A stretch of 35,654 nt of DNA from Solirubrobacterales bacterium 70-9 (GCA_903970625.1 CAJCJG010000176.1:1-35654), one strand, 5' to 3'; shown: positions 8,124 to 16,589, counted from the first letter of the stretch. Numbers and translations are program-made. Notes: generated by a model from the letters alone, not told the origin.

Positions 8124-9719
8124 CTACGCGGCAATAGGCTCGGGCGGGGCCGCGCGATGGAATGAAGTTTCGCGTTGGAACGCCGCCCCCACGCTCAGGC
8201 ACAGCGCGTCGTCGAACGGCTTGCCGACAATCTGCATCGCCAGCGGCAGTCCGGAACGCCCGATCCCGGTCGGCAGCATCAGCGCCGGCAGGCCGGTGTA
8301 GTCGAAGATCATGGTGTTGCGCGGCAGCACCAGTTGCAGCGGGTGCCGCATGCCGTTGACCTCTACCGTCATCGTGTCGAGGAACGCGGCCTCCGCCCCG
8401 ATCCCCGGCGTGATCAGCACGTCAACGTCGGCCATCGCCGCCAGCACGCGCCGAATCACCAGGGGGCGACGGCGCAGCGCGCGCAGATAGGCGCTAGCGG
8501 AGAAGGTCAGCCCCTGCTCGATCCGCGCCCGGGCGCCGGCATCGAACTCGTCCATCCGGCCGAAATCCGGCTCCTGTAAGCTCGCGAGTTCGGCCATGGT
8601 GATCAGGTAGCCGTCGGCATGCGGTGTTTCGATATCGCCCAGATCGACATCGACCAGCGTGGCACCCAGCCTCTCGAACACGGTCAGCCCAGCGCGCCAT
8701 GCCGCCAGCGCCGGCGCGTCCTGCATCTCCACGAACCAGCCGCCGGGCACGCCGACGCGCAAGCCTGCCATATCCGCGCGCGCCCGCGCCCCGTCGTACG
8801 CGCCGACGGACACCGGATCGTCGCCATCCGCGCCCGCGATCACCGGCATCACGGCGGCGAGATCGTCGGCCGAACGCGCCATCGGCCCGATATGGTCCAA
8901 TGACCAGGAGAGCGGCGCCACGCCCGTGCGCGGCACCAGCCCGCGTGTGGGCTTCAACCCGGTGATACCGCACCACGCGGACGGCACGCGGATCGAACCG
9001 CCGGTGTCTGTCCCCAACGCAAGGGGAAGCAGGCGGGCCGCGAGCATCGCGCCTGATCCGGTCGAGGAACCGCCGGTCCAGCGCGCCCTGTTCCACGGGT
9101 TGCGCACCGCGCCATAGCGCGGATTGTGAGCCGAGCCGCAGGCATATTCGGTCGTGCCGAGCATCGCCACCGGGATGGCGCCCGCCGCCCGCAAACGCGA
9201 CACCACGGCGGCATCCGCCGTCGCGATCCGCTCGTCCGTCAGGCGGGAGCCGCAGGTGACGCGTGTGTCCGCCACGTCGATGATGTCCTTGACGCCGAAC
9301 GGAATCCCCTCCAGCGGCCGCGCCCGCCCAGCCCGAATGCGCCTGGTGCTGTCGCGCGCCATCGCATCGGCCCCGCCGATCTCCGTCAGCACCGCCTCGC
9401 GGCTCGGGTGGGTAGCGCGGCGGATCGCCAGAGCGTCCAGCACAGCGATCGGGTCGGTGGTGCCGGCGGCATATGCGGCGAGAAGGTCCACAACCCCAAA
9501 CCCGTGCAACGGCCCGGTGGCCAGCGCCGTGGCAGGCATTGGCGTCGCTGCGGTGGCCTGCTTCGGGGCGGCAGCGCGAAAATCGCGCTCGGTCCAGCCG
9601 GGCTCCGGCGTCGCAGGCGAGTGTGCCGGCGGCAATTCGCTGCGGGCGTCGGTCGGCGCAGCCACCGTTCCGGCCAGGATGGTCGCACGCAGCACCTCGG
9701 CTGACACGGCTTGGTTCAT
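8124..9719 (-). CDS. Amidase-signature family amidase (second copy) with N-terminal extension
   Basis: A 531-residue amidase, first gene of the minus-strand operon. The catalytic triad is K144 (PFGVKDI), S218 (GGSSTGSG) and nucleophile S242 (GTDTGGSIR). The first 70 or so residues form an Ala/Pro/Thr-rich segment not found in the core fold and not present in the other amidase of this operon; recognisable amidase sequence starts near GFGVVDLLAAY. ATG 9719 is chosen because GGAG lies 6 nt upstream; an open extension to 9788 would run over the palindrome at 9777-9788. The stop is immediately followed by the start of the CobW-type gene. Two distinct amidases in one operon suggest successive amide cleavages or two substrates. 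Confidence 0.87.
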   Translation of the reverse strand: MNQAVSAEVLRATILAGTVAAPTDARSELPPAHSPATPEPGWTERDFRAAAPKQATAATPMPATALATGPLHGFGVVDLLAAYAAGTTDPIAVLDALAIRRATHPSREAVLTEIGGADAMARDSTRRIRAGRARPLEGIPFGVKDIIDVADTRVTCGSRLTDERIATADAAVVSRLRAAGAIPVAMLGTTEYACGSAHNPRYGAVRNPWNRARWTGGSSTGSGAMLAARLLPLALGTDTGGSIRVPSAWCGITGLKPTRGLVPRTGVAPLSWSLDHIGPMARSADDLAAVMPVIAGADGDDPVSVGAYDGARARADMAGLRVGVPGGWFVEMQDAPALAAWRAGLTVFERLGATLVDVDLGDIETPHADGYLITMAELASLQEPDFGRMDEFDAGARARIEQGLTFSASAYLRALRRRPLVIRRVLAAMADVDVLITPGIGAEAAFLDTMTVEVNGMRHPLQLVLPRNTMIFDYTGLPALMLPTGIGRSGLPLAMQIVGKPFDDALCLSVGAAFQRETSFHRAAPPEPIAA

Positions 9720-9776
9720 CGACGGCTCCGGCGGATTGCGCCCGCACGTCCAGCAAGATCGATGCCACGCATGCAC

Positions 9777-9789
9777 ATGTCCGGACATA
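9777..9789. promoter_or_regulatory. Palindromic candidate operator ATGTCCGGACAT upstream of the amidase operon
   Basis: ATGTCCGGACAT (9777-9788) is a perfect 12-bp palindrome 58 nt upstream of the first amidase start codon. The overlapping TGTCCGGACATA (9778-9789) recurs with one change at 189-200 in front of the ABC transporter. Size and symmetry fit a dimeric repressor such as a GntR-family protein, but no regulator is encoded nearby except the response regulator fragment at the left edge. Confidence 0.5.
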
Positions 9790-9811
9790 GGCAGTCGCCG
9801 ACGGCGCGTCG

Positions 9812-9836
9812 GGCAACCGCCAAAAATGCGGTCGCC
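9812..9836 (-). terminator. Possible hairpin terminator after the methyltransferase gene
   Basis: Arms 9812-9820 and 9828-9836 pair over 9 bp (one G-T wobble) around a 7-nt loop. It lies 44 nt beyond the methyltransferase stop and before the palindromic operator of the next operon, which fits an operon boundary. There is no clean T-tract after the stem, so it may instead be an RNA-stabilising hairpin. Confidence 0.35.
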
Positions 9837-9879
9837 GCCTGCCGCTTATTTCGGCACGAAGCGAGGACCGCGACGCACC

Positions 9880-10467
9880 CTATCCTCGGGCCAATACGTC
9901 CATTCTATAGTTTTGCGTCCGGAGACGATTCTGCACCGCAAACGCGGGACGGCTGCGCGCAATGAACAACTCCGCCGCCGTATCACCGTCGCATGGTCCA
10001 TCCGTCCGCCCAAGCCAGTTGACCAGAATGATAACGGTATCCTGGGTGGCACTCGCCTCTGCGCGTCGAGCCGTGGCAGCGATGTCGTGCGGATCCAGAA
10101 AATACAGGATTTCCGACAGCACCATCAGGTCGAACATTCCTGCCGGCCACTCGCCAGGAACAACAATCTTGGCGAACTCGACATTGGCACACTCGCCGCA
10201 CGTCTGCCTCGCCCGGCTCAACGGCACCTCGTCGACATCGAGTGCCAGCAGATTTTCGCAGTGTGCGGCCAGCAGGCGCGTCAAAACGCCGATGGAACAC
10301 CCAACCTCCAGACCGCTCCGAATTCTTCTGTCCGGAAGCAATCCGATCGTCGCAATGTATTTTTCCCGCTCGTAGTCGCTCGTGCGCATGCGCCAAGGGT
10401 CGCTTTCGCGACGATACATCGCCGCGAAATACTCCGGCGGGACAGATCGGCACGAATCAGATCGCAT
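9880..10467 (-). CDS. NodS-like class I SAM-dependent methyltransferase
   Basis: A 195-residue Rossmann-fold methyltransferase. The N-terminal run EYFAAMYRRESDPWRMRTSDYE is characteristic of the NodS group, whose founding member N-methylates the glucosamine end of nodulation factors. The SAM-binding motif LEVGCSIG (about 53-60) and the acidic strand end LALDVDE (about 74-80) are present. The ATG at 10467 lies inside the end of the glycosyltransferase gene (11-nt overlap), so the two are translationally coupled; an open extension to 10533 lies in that gene. It is the last gene of the seven-gene operon. It probably methylates an amine or hydroxyl on the glycosylated product, but membership in the NodS group does not imply nodulation. 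Confidence 0.82.
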   Translation of the reverse strand: MRSDSCRSVPPEYFAAMYRRESDPWRMRTSDYEREKYIATIGLLPDRRIRSGLEVGCSIGVLTRLLAAHCENLLALDVDEVPLSRARQTCGECANVEFAKIVVPGEWPAGMFDLMVLSEILYFLDPHDIAATARRAEASATQDTVIILVNWLGRTDGPCDGDTAAELFIARSRPAFAVQNRLRTQNYRMDVLARG

Positions 10468-11575
10468 CGGCGAATATTTCCGCGTGCCGAGCAGGTTTTT
10501 TTGCCTCAAGAGCATACAACACGTCGGCAGCATTGCGGATTTCGACTTCCAGATCGCTCGCAGGAATTAGCCGCCGATGAAGAACTGCACTCCGTTCCTC
10601 AAGTTGCTGCCACGCCGCGCCAAAACTCGAAGCACCCAACGCTCGCCGCACGACATCCTCCGTCAGCCGCAGACTCCGCGTCAGATCGTCGATCTTTTCG
10701 GAGCATCTGATCCAATGTGCGCGCGCCATCCGGCGCAGCAACACCCGCCGCGCCGTATCAGCCGCAGGTTCCAGGCAGTCGTCCAGCCACGTATCTGCCT
10801 GCCGCATCCGCCGCCGCATTGTGTCGGCCATGCCACCCTTCGCGCGACCATGAATCCGCCCAGACACAGTCACCAGCGTTTGCGGGCAATGCCGAATTCT
10901 GGCATCGACCCGCTGCAATGCGCGGAAGAACGCACGATCTTCGCCGACAGGGATGTCGGGGATTCCCCCTGCCCGGCGAAACATGTCGGCAGTCACGGCG
11001 ATGCTCGCGCCGGAATGTTGCACATGGCGCGGCCAAGGATCTGCCTTGTCGGGATCCAGCCTGCTGATAATTTCGTCCAGCATGCTCGCAAGAGTCTGCA
11101 CACGTTCTTCATCTTCGATCAATTCGCGCGGCAGTTCCGCGGCGTCCTCGGCATTCATTTCCACGCGCCCGGCGACGGCGTCCGCTCCTTCGGCAATCGC
11201 CACGATGTTGTTCGAAAACCAATCCGGCGCAACGCGCGAATCCGCGTCGGTTGTCAGCAGGATGCCGCGTGGGCCGGCGTGCGTGGCCGCCTGCTCCATG
11301 GCGATCCGCCGGGCAAGCCCCGCCGACGCTCGTTCCGCCGGCAGATTGCATTCGTAGAGGTGCAGCGCGAATGGCATACGCTTGCTGGCATCTTTAACGA
11401 TGGGCACTGTCGCATCGGTGCAATCGTTGAGCAGCAGCAACACCTCGAACGCGCGCGACTCGCGCTGACCCGCCAGGGCCTGGAGGCACGGCAGAATATG
11501 TCGTTCCTCATTCTTGACAGGGATGGCAACGACATGGCGGACGGTCGCGGTACGGAGTGAATTGAGGGAGGTCAT
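10457..11575 (-). CDS. Family 2 (GT-A) glycosyltransferase
   Basis: A 372-residue protein whose first half is a GT2 nucleotide-sugar-binding domain. The VVAIPVKNEE opening strand (about 15-24), LLLNDCTD (47-54) and a DxD-type motif TTDADS (108-113) are visible. A later VGEDRAFFRAL fits the acidic ED region of GT2 enzymes. No membrane helices are apparent, so it is likely cytosolic or peripheral. The C-terminal 120 residues are Arg-rich and helical, with no family I can name. ATG 11575 is chosen; a TTG two codons earlier is the only alternative and neither has a strong ribosome-binding site. It is separated from the PIG-L gene by 114 nt, the largest gap in the operon, and overlaps the methyltransferase gene by 11 nt. 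Donor and acceptor are unknown. Confidence 0.82.
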   Translation of the reverse strand: MTSLNSLRTATVRHVVAIPVKNEERHILPCLQALAGQRESRAFEVLLLLNDCTDATVPIVKDASKRMPFALHLYECNLPAERASAGLARRIAMEQAATHAGPRGILLTTDADSRVAPDWFSNNIVAIAEGADAVAGRVEMNAEDAAELPRELIEDEERVQTLASMLDEIISRLDPDKADPWPRHVQHSGASIAVTADMFRRAGGIPDIPVGEDRAFFRALQRVDARIRHCPQTLVTVSGRIHGRAKGGMADTMRRRMRQADTWLDDCLEPAADTARRVLLRRMARAHWIRCSEKIDDLTRSLRLTEDVVRRALGASSFGAAWQQLEERSAVLHRRLIPASDLEVEIRNAADVLYALEAKKPARHAEIFADAI

Positions 11576-11689
11576 GTCCAATGGAACCCGTTGCCAAACG
11601 TCTTTGAGTGTGTCTTCAAAGTAAGCAATGCGTCTGTGTCACTTGCAGTTCCAGCGAAACGCTCCGTTGCGAAATTCGTGAGCGCCGAC

Positions 11690-12421
11690 TCACGGCTCGG
11701 TCAAAAAGACTTCCTCGGTCGCGTCGGCGATGGAGAGCAGATTGGCCGGCAGATGAAAGCCATTGGGATCGTCGGTGATCAGCCCGCCGATCTGCGACCG
11801 GTGTGCCGCGACGGCGCGGTGCTTGGCCGGCAGATGCCGCGCGACGTCAAGCCGAAACCCCCTGATCTCACCGTCCAGTTTCTCCTCGCGCGGCAGCGTC
11901 CAACCCCATACCGGATAGGCGACATGCCGCAATGCCGAGGCCCTTGCGACGGCCGCCGCAAGGTGATGTACGGCCAGGTGATCGCAGTGCGGGTCATGGC
12001 GCCAGGGCCCCGCGACCGCAGTGCAACCAGCTGCGCGGGCGAACCCCGATATGATCCTCACCGCATCCTCGAATGCCTGCCCCTCATTCGGCGCAGCCGT
12101 GTCCGGCAATCCGAGAAATGCGATGCGCTCCGCATCCAGGCCGAGCAACGCCACGGCCTGCCGCGCCTCCGCCTCGCGCGTCGCTTTCAGGCGCTCCGCT
12201 GGAAAGGCTTTCGACCCTGGATGCGAGCCGACGCCGTCGGTGGCAATCACCACCACCGGCTGCCGCCCACGCGCGCAGCATTCGGCAATCATCCCGCCGC
12301 AGCCGAGGCTTTCGTCGTCCGCATGTGGTGCGAGAACAATCACCGCGCCCGGGCCAATGATATCGTCGAGATCGCCCAGCGGCAGGGCGCGCATCGCGTC
12401 ATGCGCCTCGCCGGCAGTCAT
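11690..12421 (-). CDS. PIG-L / LmbE-family zinc deacetylase
   Basis: A 243-residue member of the family that removes N-acetyl groups from GlcNAc-type conjugates (compare MshB and PIG-L). The metal motif appears as APHADDE: H33 and D36 are the expected zinc ligands and D35 the general base, with Ala replacing the usual Pro. The second metal region is DPHCDHLAVHH near residue 160. ATG 12421 overlaps the stop of the acyl-CoA-dehydrogenase-like gene as ATGA. An open extension to 12700 is a shadow of that gene. Together with the adjacent glycosyltransferase and methyltransferase it suggests that a sugar is added, de-N-acetylated and then methylated. The order of steps is inferred. Confidence 0.85.
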   Translation of the reverse strand: MTAGEAHDAMRALPLGDLDDIIGPGAVIVLAPHADDESLGCGGMIAECCARGRQPVVVIATDGVGSHPGSKAFPAERLKATREAEARQAVALLGLDAERIAFLGLPDTAAPNEGQAFEDAVRIISGFARAAGCTAVAGPWRHDPHCDHLAVHHLAAAVARASALRHVAYPVWGWTLPREEKLDGEIRGFRLDVARHLPAKHRAVAAHRSQIGGLITDDPNGFHLPANLLSIADATEEVFLTEP

Positions 12422-13488
12422 AGAGAACTCGGCATCGCATGGCCCACGAAGTGCGCAGCCGCTTCGGCAAGCGCCTCGTCCATGGCCGGCTGACGAAGGT
12501 AGGTCGCAAGGTCGCGCATCTGGCGTTCGGCCGGGTTGCCCTCGACAAACGCGCTCAGCCCAAGCGAGCGTTGCACCAATTCCAGCATTGTGAGCCCCGC
12601 CATTTCCACTGCCCGGCGGGCCAGATTGACGTAGCCCGTCATCGCGGCAGCAGAGGCGTCTGTCGCCACCAAGCGCGCGCATTCCCGGCTCCACAGCCAC
12701 GCCGTCTGCTCCGCGATCAGCGATTGCGCGATGCGTTCAGCTTGCCATGGCGCGCCGTCGCGACCGCGCGCACGCAATTGCTCGCGCAGCATCTCGCCCA
12801 GCGTGCCAATCCCGCCGGTCAGTGCTGCGAGGGTGCGCCATGCTCCTGCGGAGAATTCCGGTTCGCGCATATAATCTCCGGCTTGCCCGATCCAATCCTC
12901 GGCATCCGGGCGATAGCCGCGGAAGTCGATCCATCCCGCCTGCGTCGCACGCATCCCGAGCAAACGGCCCGGCATAGCGCCGGCGGACATATCGGGTGCA
13001 AGCGTGACCATCAGCATGCGTGCTTCGTCGGGGTGGCCGACGGTGATCACCGCACGGGTCGCGGCGACGGCAGCGGAGCAGTTGATCTTCTTGCCGCTCA
13101 AGGCTCCGTCCTGGAGATGGACACCCGGTGGCTCCTCGGTATTCCAGATGCCGAACAGATGTCCCAGAGCGGCATCGCCTGCGGCCCGCGCGAGTTGCGC
13201 GTCCGTGCCGTATCGCCAAATCAGCCATAGTGCGTTGACATGGCCTTCGATCAGCCTGCCGACGGCCAGATTGGCGCTACCGATCAGCCGCAGGAGATCG
13301 AATAGCTCCTGACCCAGGCCGAGGCCGCCGACACGGCAGGGCAATGTTGCTACCAGCACGCCGCACCGGCGCAGTGCCTCCATGTCGTCCCACGGAAAAC
13401 CGGCGTTTCTGTCGAGCGACGCCGCATTGCGGCGCATGTCCGGCAGCAATGCAGCCACGTCGGCGAACAATCGCTGCACATCGCCCAT
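12418..13488 (-). CDS. Acyl-CoA dehydrogenase-like flavoprotein
   Basis: A 356-residue protein with the acyl-CoA dehydrogenase fold layout: an N-terminal helical part (LRRCGVLVATLPCRVGGLGLG), a middle beta region around residues 115-200 and a C-terminal helical bundle. It is shorter and more divergent than catabolic acyl-CoA dehydrogenases, and I cannot identify the usual catalytic glutamate. Flavin-dependent monooxygenases of the DszC type share this fold, so a hydroxylase or N-oxygenase role is possible. It starts 2 nt after the Rieske-FAD gene and overlaps the PIG-L gene by 4 nt, so it is tightly coupled to both. The neighbouring reductase could supply electrons. An open extension to 13854 covers the reductase gene and is rejected. 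Confidence 0.75.
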   Translation of the reverse strand: MGDVQRLFADVAALLPDMRRNAASLDRNAGFPWDDMEALRRCGVLVATLPCRVGGLGLGQELFDLLRLIGSANLAVGRLIEGHVNALWLIWRYGTDAQLARAAGDAALGHLFGIWNTEEPPGVHLQDGALSGKKINCSAAVAATRAVITVGHPDEARMLMVTLAPDMSAGAMPGRLLGMRATQAGWIDFRGYRPDAEDWIGQAGDYMREPEFSAGAWRTLAALTGGIGTLGEMLREQLRARGRDGAPWQAERIAQSLIAEQTAWLWSRECARLVATDASAAAMTGYVNLARRAVEMAGLTMLELVQRSLGLSAFVEGNPAERQMRDLATYLRQPAMDEALAEAAAHFVGHAMPSSL

Positions 13489-13490
13489 TC

Positions 13491-15032
13491 TCAAACACTC
13501 GCGACAATCGCACGCGCGTCGGACAGGCTTAGGCGGTTTCGCATCGGCTCGATCAGCCGCGCCGTCGCCGTCTCGTGGCCACAGGCGATGACGCCCGCCA
13601 CCATTCCGTCGTTCACCTGAAACGCAACAAAATCCTGCGCTGCGGGATTGCCGTCGATGTGCAGTTCGTCCCACCGGTCGGCGTGGCCGAGATACTCGAA
13701 TCGCTTGCCATAGTGATACGTCCAAAAGAACGGAACGCCGTCGTAGTGCGCCGTTCTGCCCATCATGCCCTGCACCGCGACGCGGGCCTGCTGCTGGGCG
13801 ACGCGCCAGTGTTCGATTCGCACGGCCTGGCCGTTCAGCGGGAACCGCGTGCAATCGCCCGCGACGAACAGCGCATCGGCCGCGCGCATCCCGGAATCGA
13901 CGATGATGCCGCCGTCATCGGCCTTTTCGACGCCCTCGACTCCATCGGTGGCGGGCCGCACGCCGGTTCCGACGATCACGCTCGCCGCATCCAGCCTGGT
14001 GCCGTCGTTCAGGACAACCTGCCGAACACGACCGTCGCCTTCCAGCCGCACGATCTCGGTCCCAAGGTGGAAGCTCACCCCATTGGCTTCGTGTAGTTGC
14101 CGAAACATCGTCCCGAGGCGCTCGCCGAATTGGCGGGCGAACGGCACCTTGTCCGGCCCGACGACGACGACATTGACTCCTCGCTTGCGCAGTGCAGATG
14201 CGGCTTCAAGGCCGATGAAGCTGCTTCCCATGATGACGGCGCTGCCACCTTTACGGGTCTCCGCCAGGATTGCCGCAGCATCGGACAGGTTGCGCAACGT
14301 GCGAACGCCCTGCAAATCGATGCCCGGCAGGACCGGCCGCTTGGCCAGTCCGCCCGTGGCCAGCAACGCCGTGTCGTACGTGGTGGTAGAGCTATCTGCG
14401 AACGAGATGGTTCGCGTGCGGGCATCCACCCGGGTCACGGTCGCGTCGATCTGCTCCACGTCCATGGCATCCCAGTCGTTTTTATCGCGCAAGGGCGGCA
14501 CATCGGCTGCCGCCATTTCTCCGCCGACGACGAACTTGCTGAGCGCAGTGCGATCGTACGGCTGTAAAGCTTCGTCGCCGATCAGAAGCACCCGGCCGTC
14601 GAAACCCTGGTCCCGCAGGGCCGATGCGGCGGCTGCACCCGCCGCGCCGCTGCCGATGATCGCCGCGATCCGCTCATTGCGGCGCCGCGCCGGCACAGGT
14701 GCAGTGAATGGCTCTGGCGAAATGACGACCCGGTCGCCGTCGATACGGACTTCGTAGCGCGTCAGGGCGTACAGCGACGGCGGTTCCACCAGCGCACCAT
14801 CCTGGATGGCGAATGTCGCCTTGTGCCAGGGGCAGATCAGCCGCCCGTTGCAGATCGCCCCGTCTTCCAGTGGCGCGCCGGCATGTGGGCATTCCCCTGC
14901 GAATGCGCGCACAACCTCGCCGTGCCTGATCAGCACGACCGGCGAAGACCCAAGCATCACCTTGGTGATCTTGCCTTCCGCCAGCTCCGAGAGACCGACT
15001 GTCGCTTGCATGACGGGCAAATGCAGCAGCAT
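13491..15032 (-). CDS. Rieske [2Fe-2S] / FAD pyridine-nucleotide-disulfide oxidoreductase fusion (AIFM3-like)
   Basis: A 513-residue redox protein. An N-terminal Rieske domain carries C48-x-H50 (CPHAG) and C67-x2-H70 (CPWHK). It is followed by a FAD domain with IIGSGAAGAAAA from about residue 125, an inserted NAD(P)H-binding domain with VIMGSSFIGLEAA, and the second FAD contact ALFVAGDC. A C-terminal domain of the reductase type follows. The layout matches AIF-like/AIFM3 proteins and the reductases of Rieske oxygenase systems, with ferredoxin and reductase in one chain. The ATG at 15032 is next to a 7-bp inverted repeat that contains the GGA of its ribosome-binding site. It sits between the efflux gene (21-nt gap) and the flavoprotein gene (2-nt gap) and probably feeds electrons to the latter. 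Confidence 0.87.
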   Translation of the reverse strand: MLLHLPVMQATVGLSELAEGKITKVMLGSSPVVLIRHGEVVRAFAGECPHAGAPLEDGAICNGRLICPWHKATFAIQDGALVEPPSLYALTRYEVRIDGDRVVISPEPFTAPVPARRRNERIAAIIGSGAAGAAAASALRDQGFDGRVLLIGDEALQPYDRTALSKFVVGGEMAAADVPPLRDKNDWDAMDVEQIDATVTRVDARTRTISFADSSTTTYDTALLATGGLAKRPVLPGIDLQGVRTLRNLSDAAAILAETRKGGSAVIMGSSFIGLEAASALRKRGVNVVVVGPDKVPFARQFGERLGTMFRQLHEANGVSFHLGTEIVRLEGDGRVRQVVLNDGTRLDAASVIVGTGVRPATDGVEGVEKADDGGIIVDSGMRAADALFVAGDCTRFPLNGQAVRIEHWRVAQQQARVAVQGMMGRTAHYDGVPFFWTYHYGKRFEYLGHADRWDELHIDGNPAAQDFVAFQVNDGMVAGVIACGHETATARLIEPMRNRLSLSDARAIVASV

Positions 15033-15048
15033 CGGCGGAGTTCCGCCG
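15033..15048. promoter_or_regulatory. Inverted repeat covering the ribosome-binding site of the Rieske-FAD gene
   Basis: CGGCGGA, a 2-nt gap, and TCCGCCG form a perfect 7-bp inverted repeat directly before the ATG at 15032 and 6 nt after the MFS stop. On the minus-strand transcript the GGA is the only plausible Shine-Dalgarno sequence, so folding could limit translation. The 2-nt centre means the actual loop would be larger. Confidence 0.3.
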
Positions 15049-15053
15049 GGGCC

Positions 15054-16586
15054 TCAATGTCCTGCGGCTTGCGCACCCTTGGGCGCCTTGCGCAGAAACA
15101 GCACCAGCGGCGCCACGCAAACGGAGATCACGGCAAGTACCTGGAAAATGTCGATATAGCTCAACATTGTGGCCTGAGTCTGCACCATCGCGCCCATGGC
15201 CGCGAGCCCGCGGCCGTGCAAATCGTCGTAGCGCGTGACGTGTTCGGCAAGGCGTTCGTGATGAAACTGCTCCCGCCATTGCAGCAGCGTGGTGGTGAAC
15301 GAGACGCCGACGCTTCCGCCCAGATTGCGCATCAGGTTGATGATCGCCGAAGCCTCGTTGGTCTTGTCGGCCGGTATTCCGATGTAGGAAGCGGCGCTGA
15401 TCGGGATGAATAGAAACGGCAGGGCCACCACCTGGAGGGCGCGCGCTTCGGCCAGAGAGCCGAACGAGATCGACAGGTCGAAGCCCGTCATGTGATAGAG
15501 CGAGAACGCCGTCATCAGGAGCGCCGGCAGCAGCAGCCATTTCGGCTGGATCTTGCTGCTGAGGATGCCGGCGACCGGCATCAGCACGATCGTCACGATG
15601 CCGCCGAGAGCCAGAGTGAGGCCCGCGTCGATGGCGTCGTAGCCGAGCAGCTCCTGCGTGAATTGCGGCAGCAACTGTGTTGTGCTGATCAGCATGAAGC
15701 CGATAATGAACATCACCGTGCAGGAAATGGCGAACGAGGGAATCGCGAGCAGGCGGACATTGACCACCGGCTGCCGGTTGTAGATTTCCCACACCACGAG
15801 GATCGCGAGCGCCGATACGCAAAGGATGGAGAGCGCAGCGATGAAGTGGGAGGAGAAGCCATCGTCCTGCTGAAACCGGTCCAGCACCACTTGCAGCGTC
15901 CCGAAGCCAAGGGCGACCAGAGCGAAGCCGACATAGTCGATGGAAAGGCCGCGCGACAGCAGCTTGCGGCGGTCGTCCTGCAACGCTTTCGGCTCATAGA
16001 CGAACAGGTAGGTCAGCGTCAGCGACAACATCCCGAACGGCACGTTGATCAGAAACACCCAGTGCCAGGAATAGCTGTCCGTCAGCCAGCCGCCCAGCGC
16101 CGGCCCGATCGCGGGAGCGACCACGACAGTCAGGCCATACAGCGCGAAGGCCTGCGAGCGCATCGCCGGCGGAAAACTATCGGCGAAAATCGATTGCTCG
16201 GTGGGCGCAAGCCCGCCTCCGCCTATCCCCTGGATGACACGGAACACGATCATCATTGGCAGCGACGTCGCAAAGCCGCAGAACACCGAACTGACGGTGA
16301 AGATCCCAACGCAAATCATGTAAAACCGCTTGCGGCCGACGACGTTGGACAGCCAACCGCTGATCGGCAATACGATGGCGTTGGACACCAGATAGCTGGT
16401 TAGCACCCAGGTGCTTTCGTCCTGGCTCGCGGCCAGCCCCCCGGCGATGTGGCGCAGCGCGACGTTGGCGATGGTCGTGTCCAGCACTTCCATGAAGGTC
16501 GCGATGGAAACGATCACCGCGATCAGCCACGGGCTGTTCGGCCCGGCGGCCGAGCGCGGCAGATTGGCGTAAGCGCCGGACGCCAC
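15054..16586 (-). CDS. DHA2-family MFS drug/metabolite exporter (EmrB-like)
   Basis: A 510-residue inner-membrane exporter with about 14 hydrophobic helices. It shows the DHA2 signatures: LDTTIANVALRHIAG in helix 1, the loop-2 segment SNVVGRKRFY, and motif C in PAIGPALGGWL in helix 5. The GTG start is 3 nt after the stop of the HlyD-family gene. With that protein it forms an EmrAB-type proton-driven pump spanning the inner membrane and periplasm, completed by a TolC-like channel encoded elsewhere. Its place in an operon with biosynthetic genes suggests it exports their product rather than acting as a general drug pump; this is inferred. Confidence 0.9.
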   Translation of the reverse strand: MASGAYANLPRSAAGPNSPWLIAVIVSIATFMEVLDTTIANVALRHIAGGLAASQDESTWVLTSYLVSNAIVLPISGWLSNVVGRKRFYMICVGIFTVSSVFCGFATSLPMMIVFRVIQGIGGGGLAPTEQSIFADSFPPAMRSQAFALYGLTVVVAPAIGPALGGWLTDSYSWHWVFLINVPFGMLSLTLTYLFVYEPKALQDDRRKLLSRGLSIDYVGFALVALGFGTLQVVLDRFQQDDGFSSHFIAALSILCVSALAILVVWEIYNRQPVVNVRLLAIPSFAISCTVMFIIGFMLISTTQLLPQFTQELLGYDAIDAGLTLALGGIVTIVLMPVAGILSSKIQPKWLLLPALLMTAFSLYHMTGFDLSISFGSLAEARALQVVALPFLFIPISAASYIGIPADKTNEASAIINLMRNLGGSVGVSFTTTLLQWREQFHHERLAEHVTRYDDLHGRGLAAMGAMVQTQATMLSYIDIFQVLAVISVCVAPLVLFLRKAPKGAQAAGH

Positions 16587-16589
16587 GCC

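Noticed and set aside
9880-10467. Calling the methyltransferase NodS and the operon a nodulation locus
   Set aside because: No nodA, nodB or nodC is present. The NodS-like family is broad and occurs in non-symbiotic bacteria.
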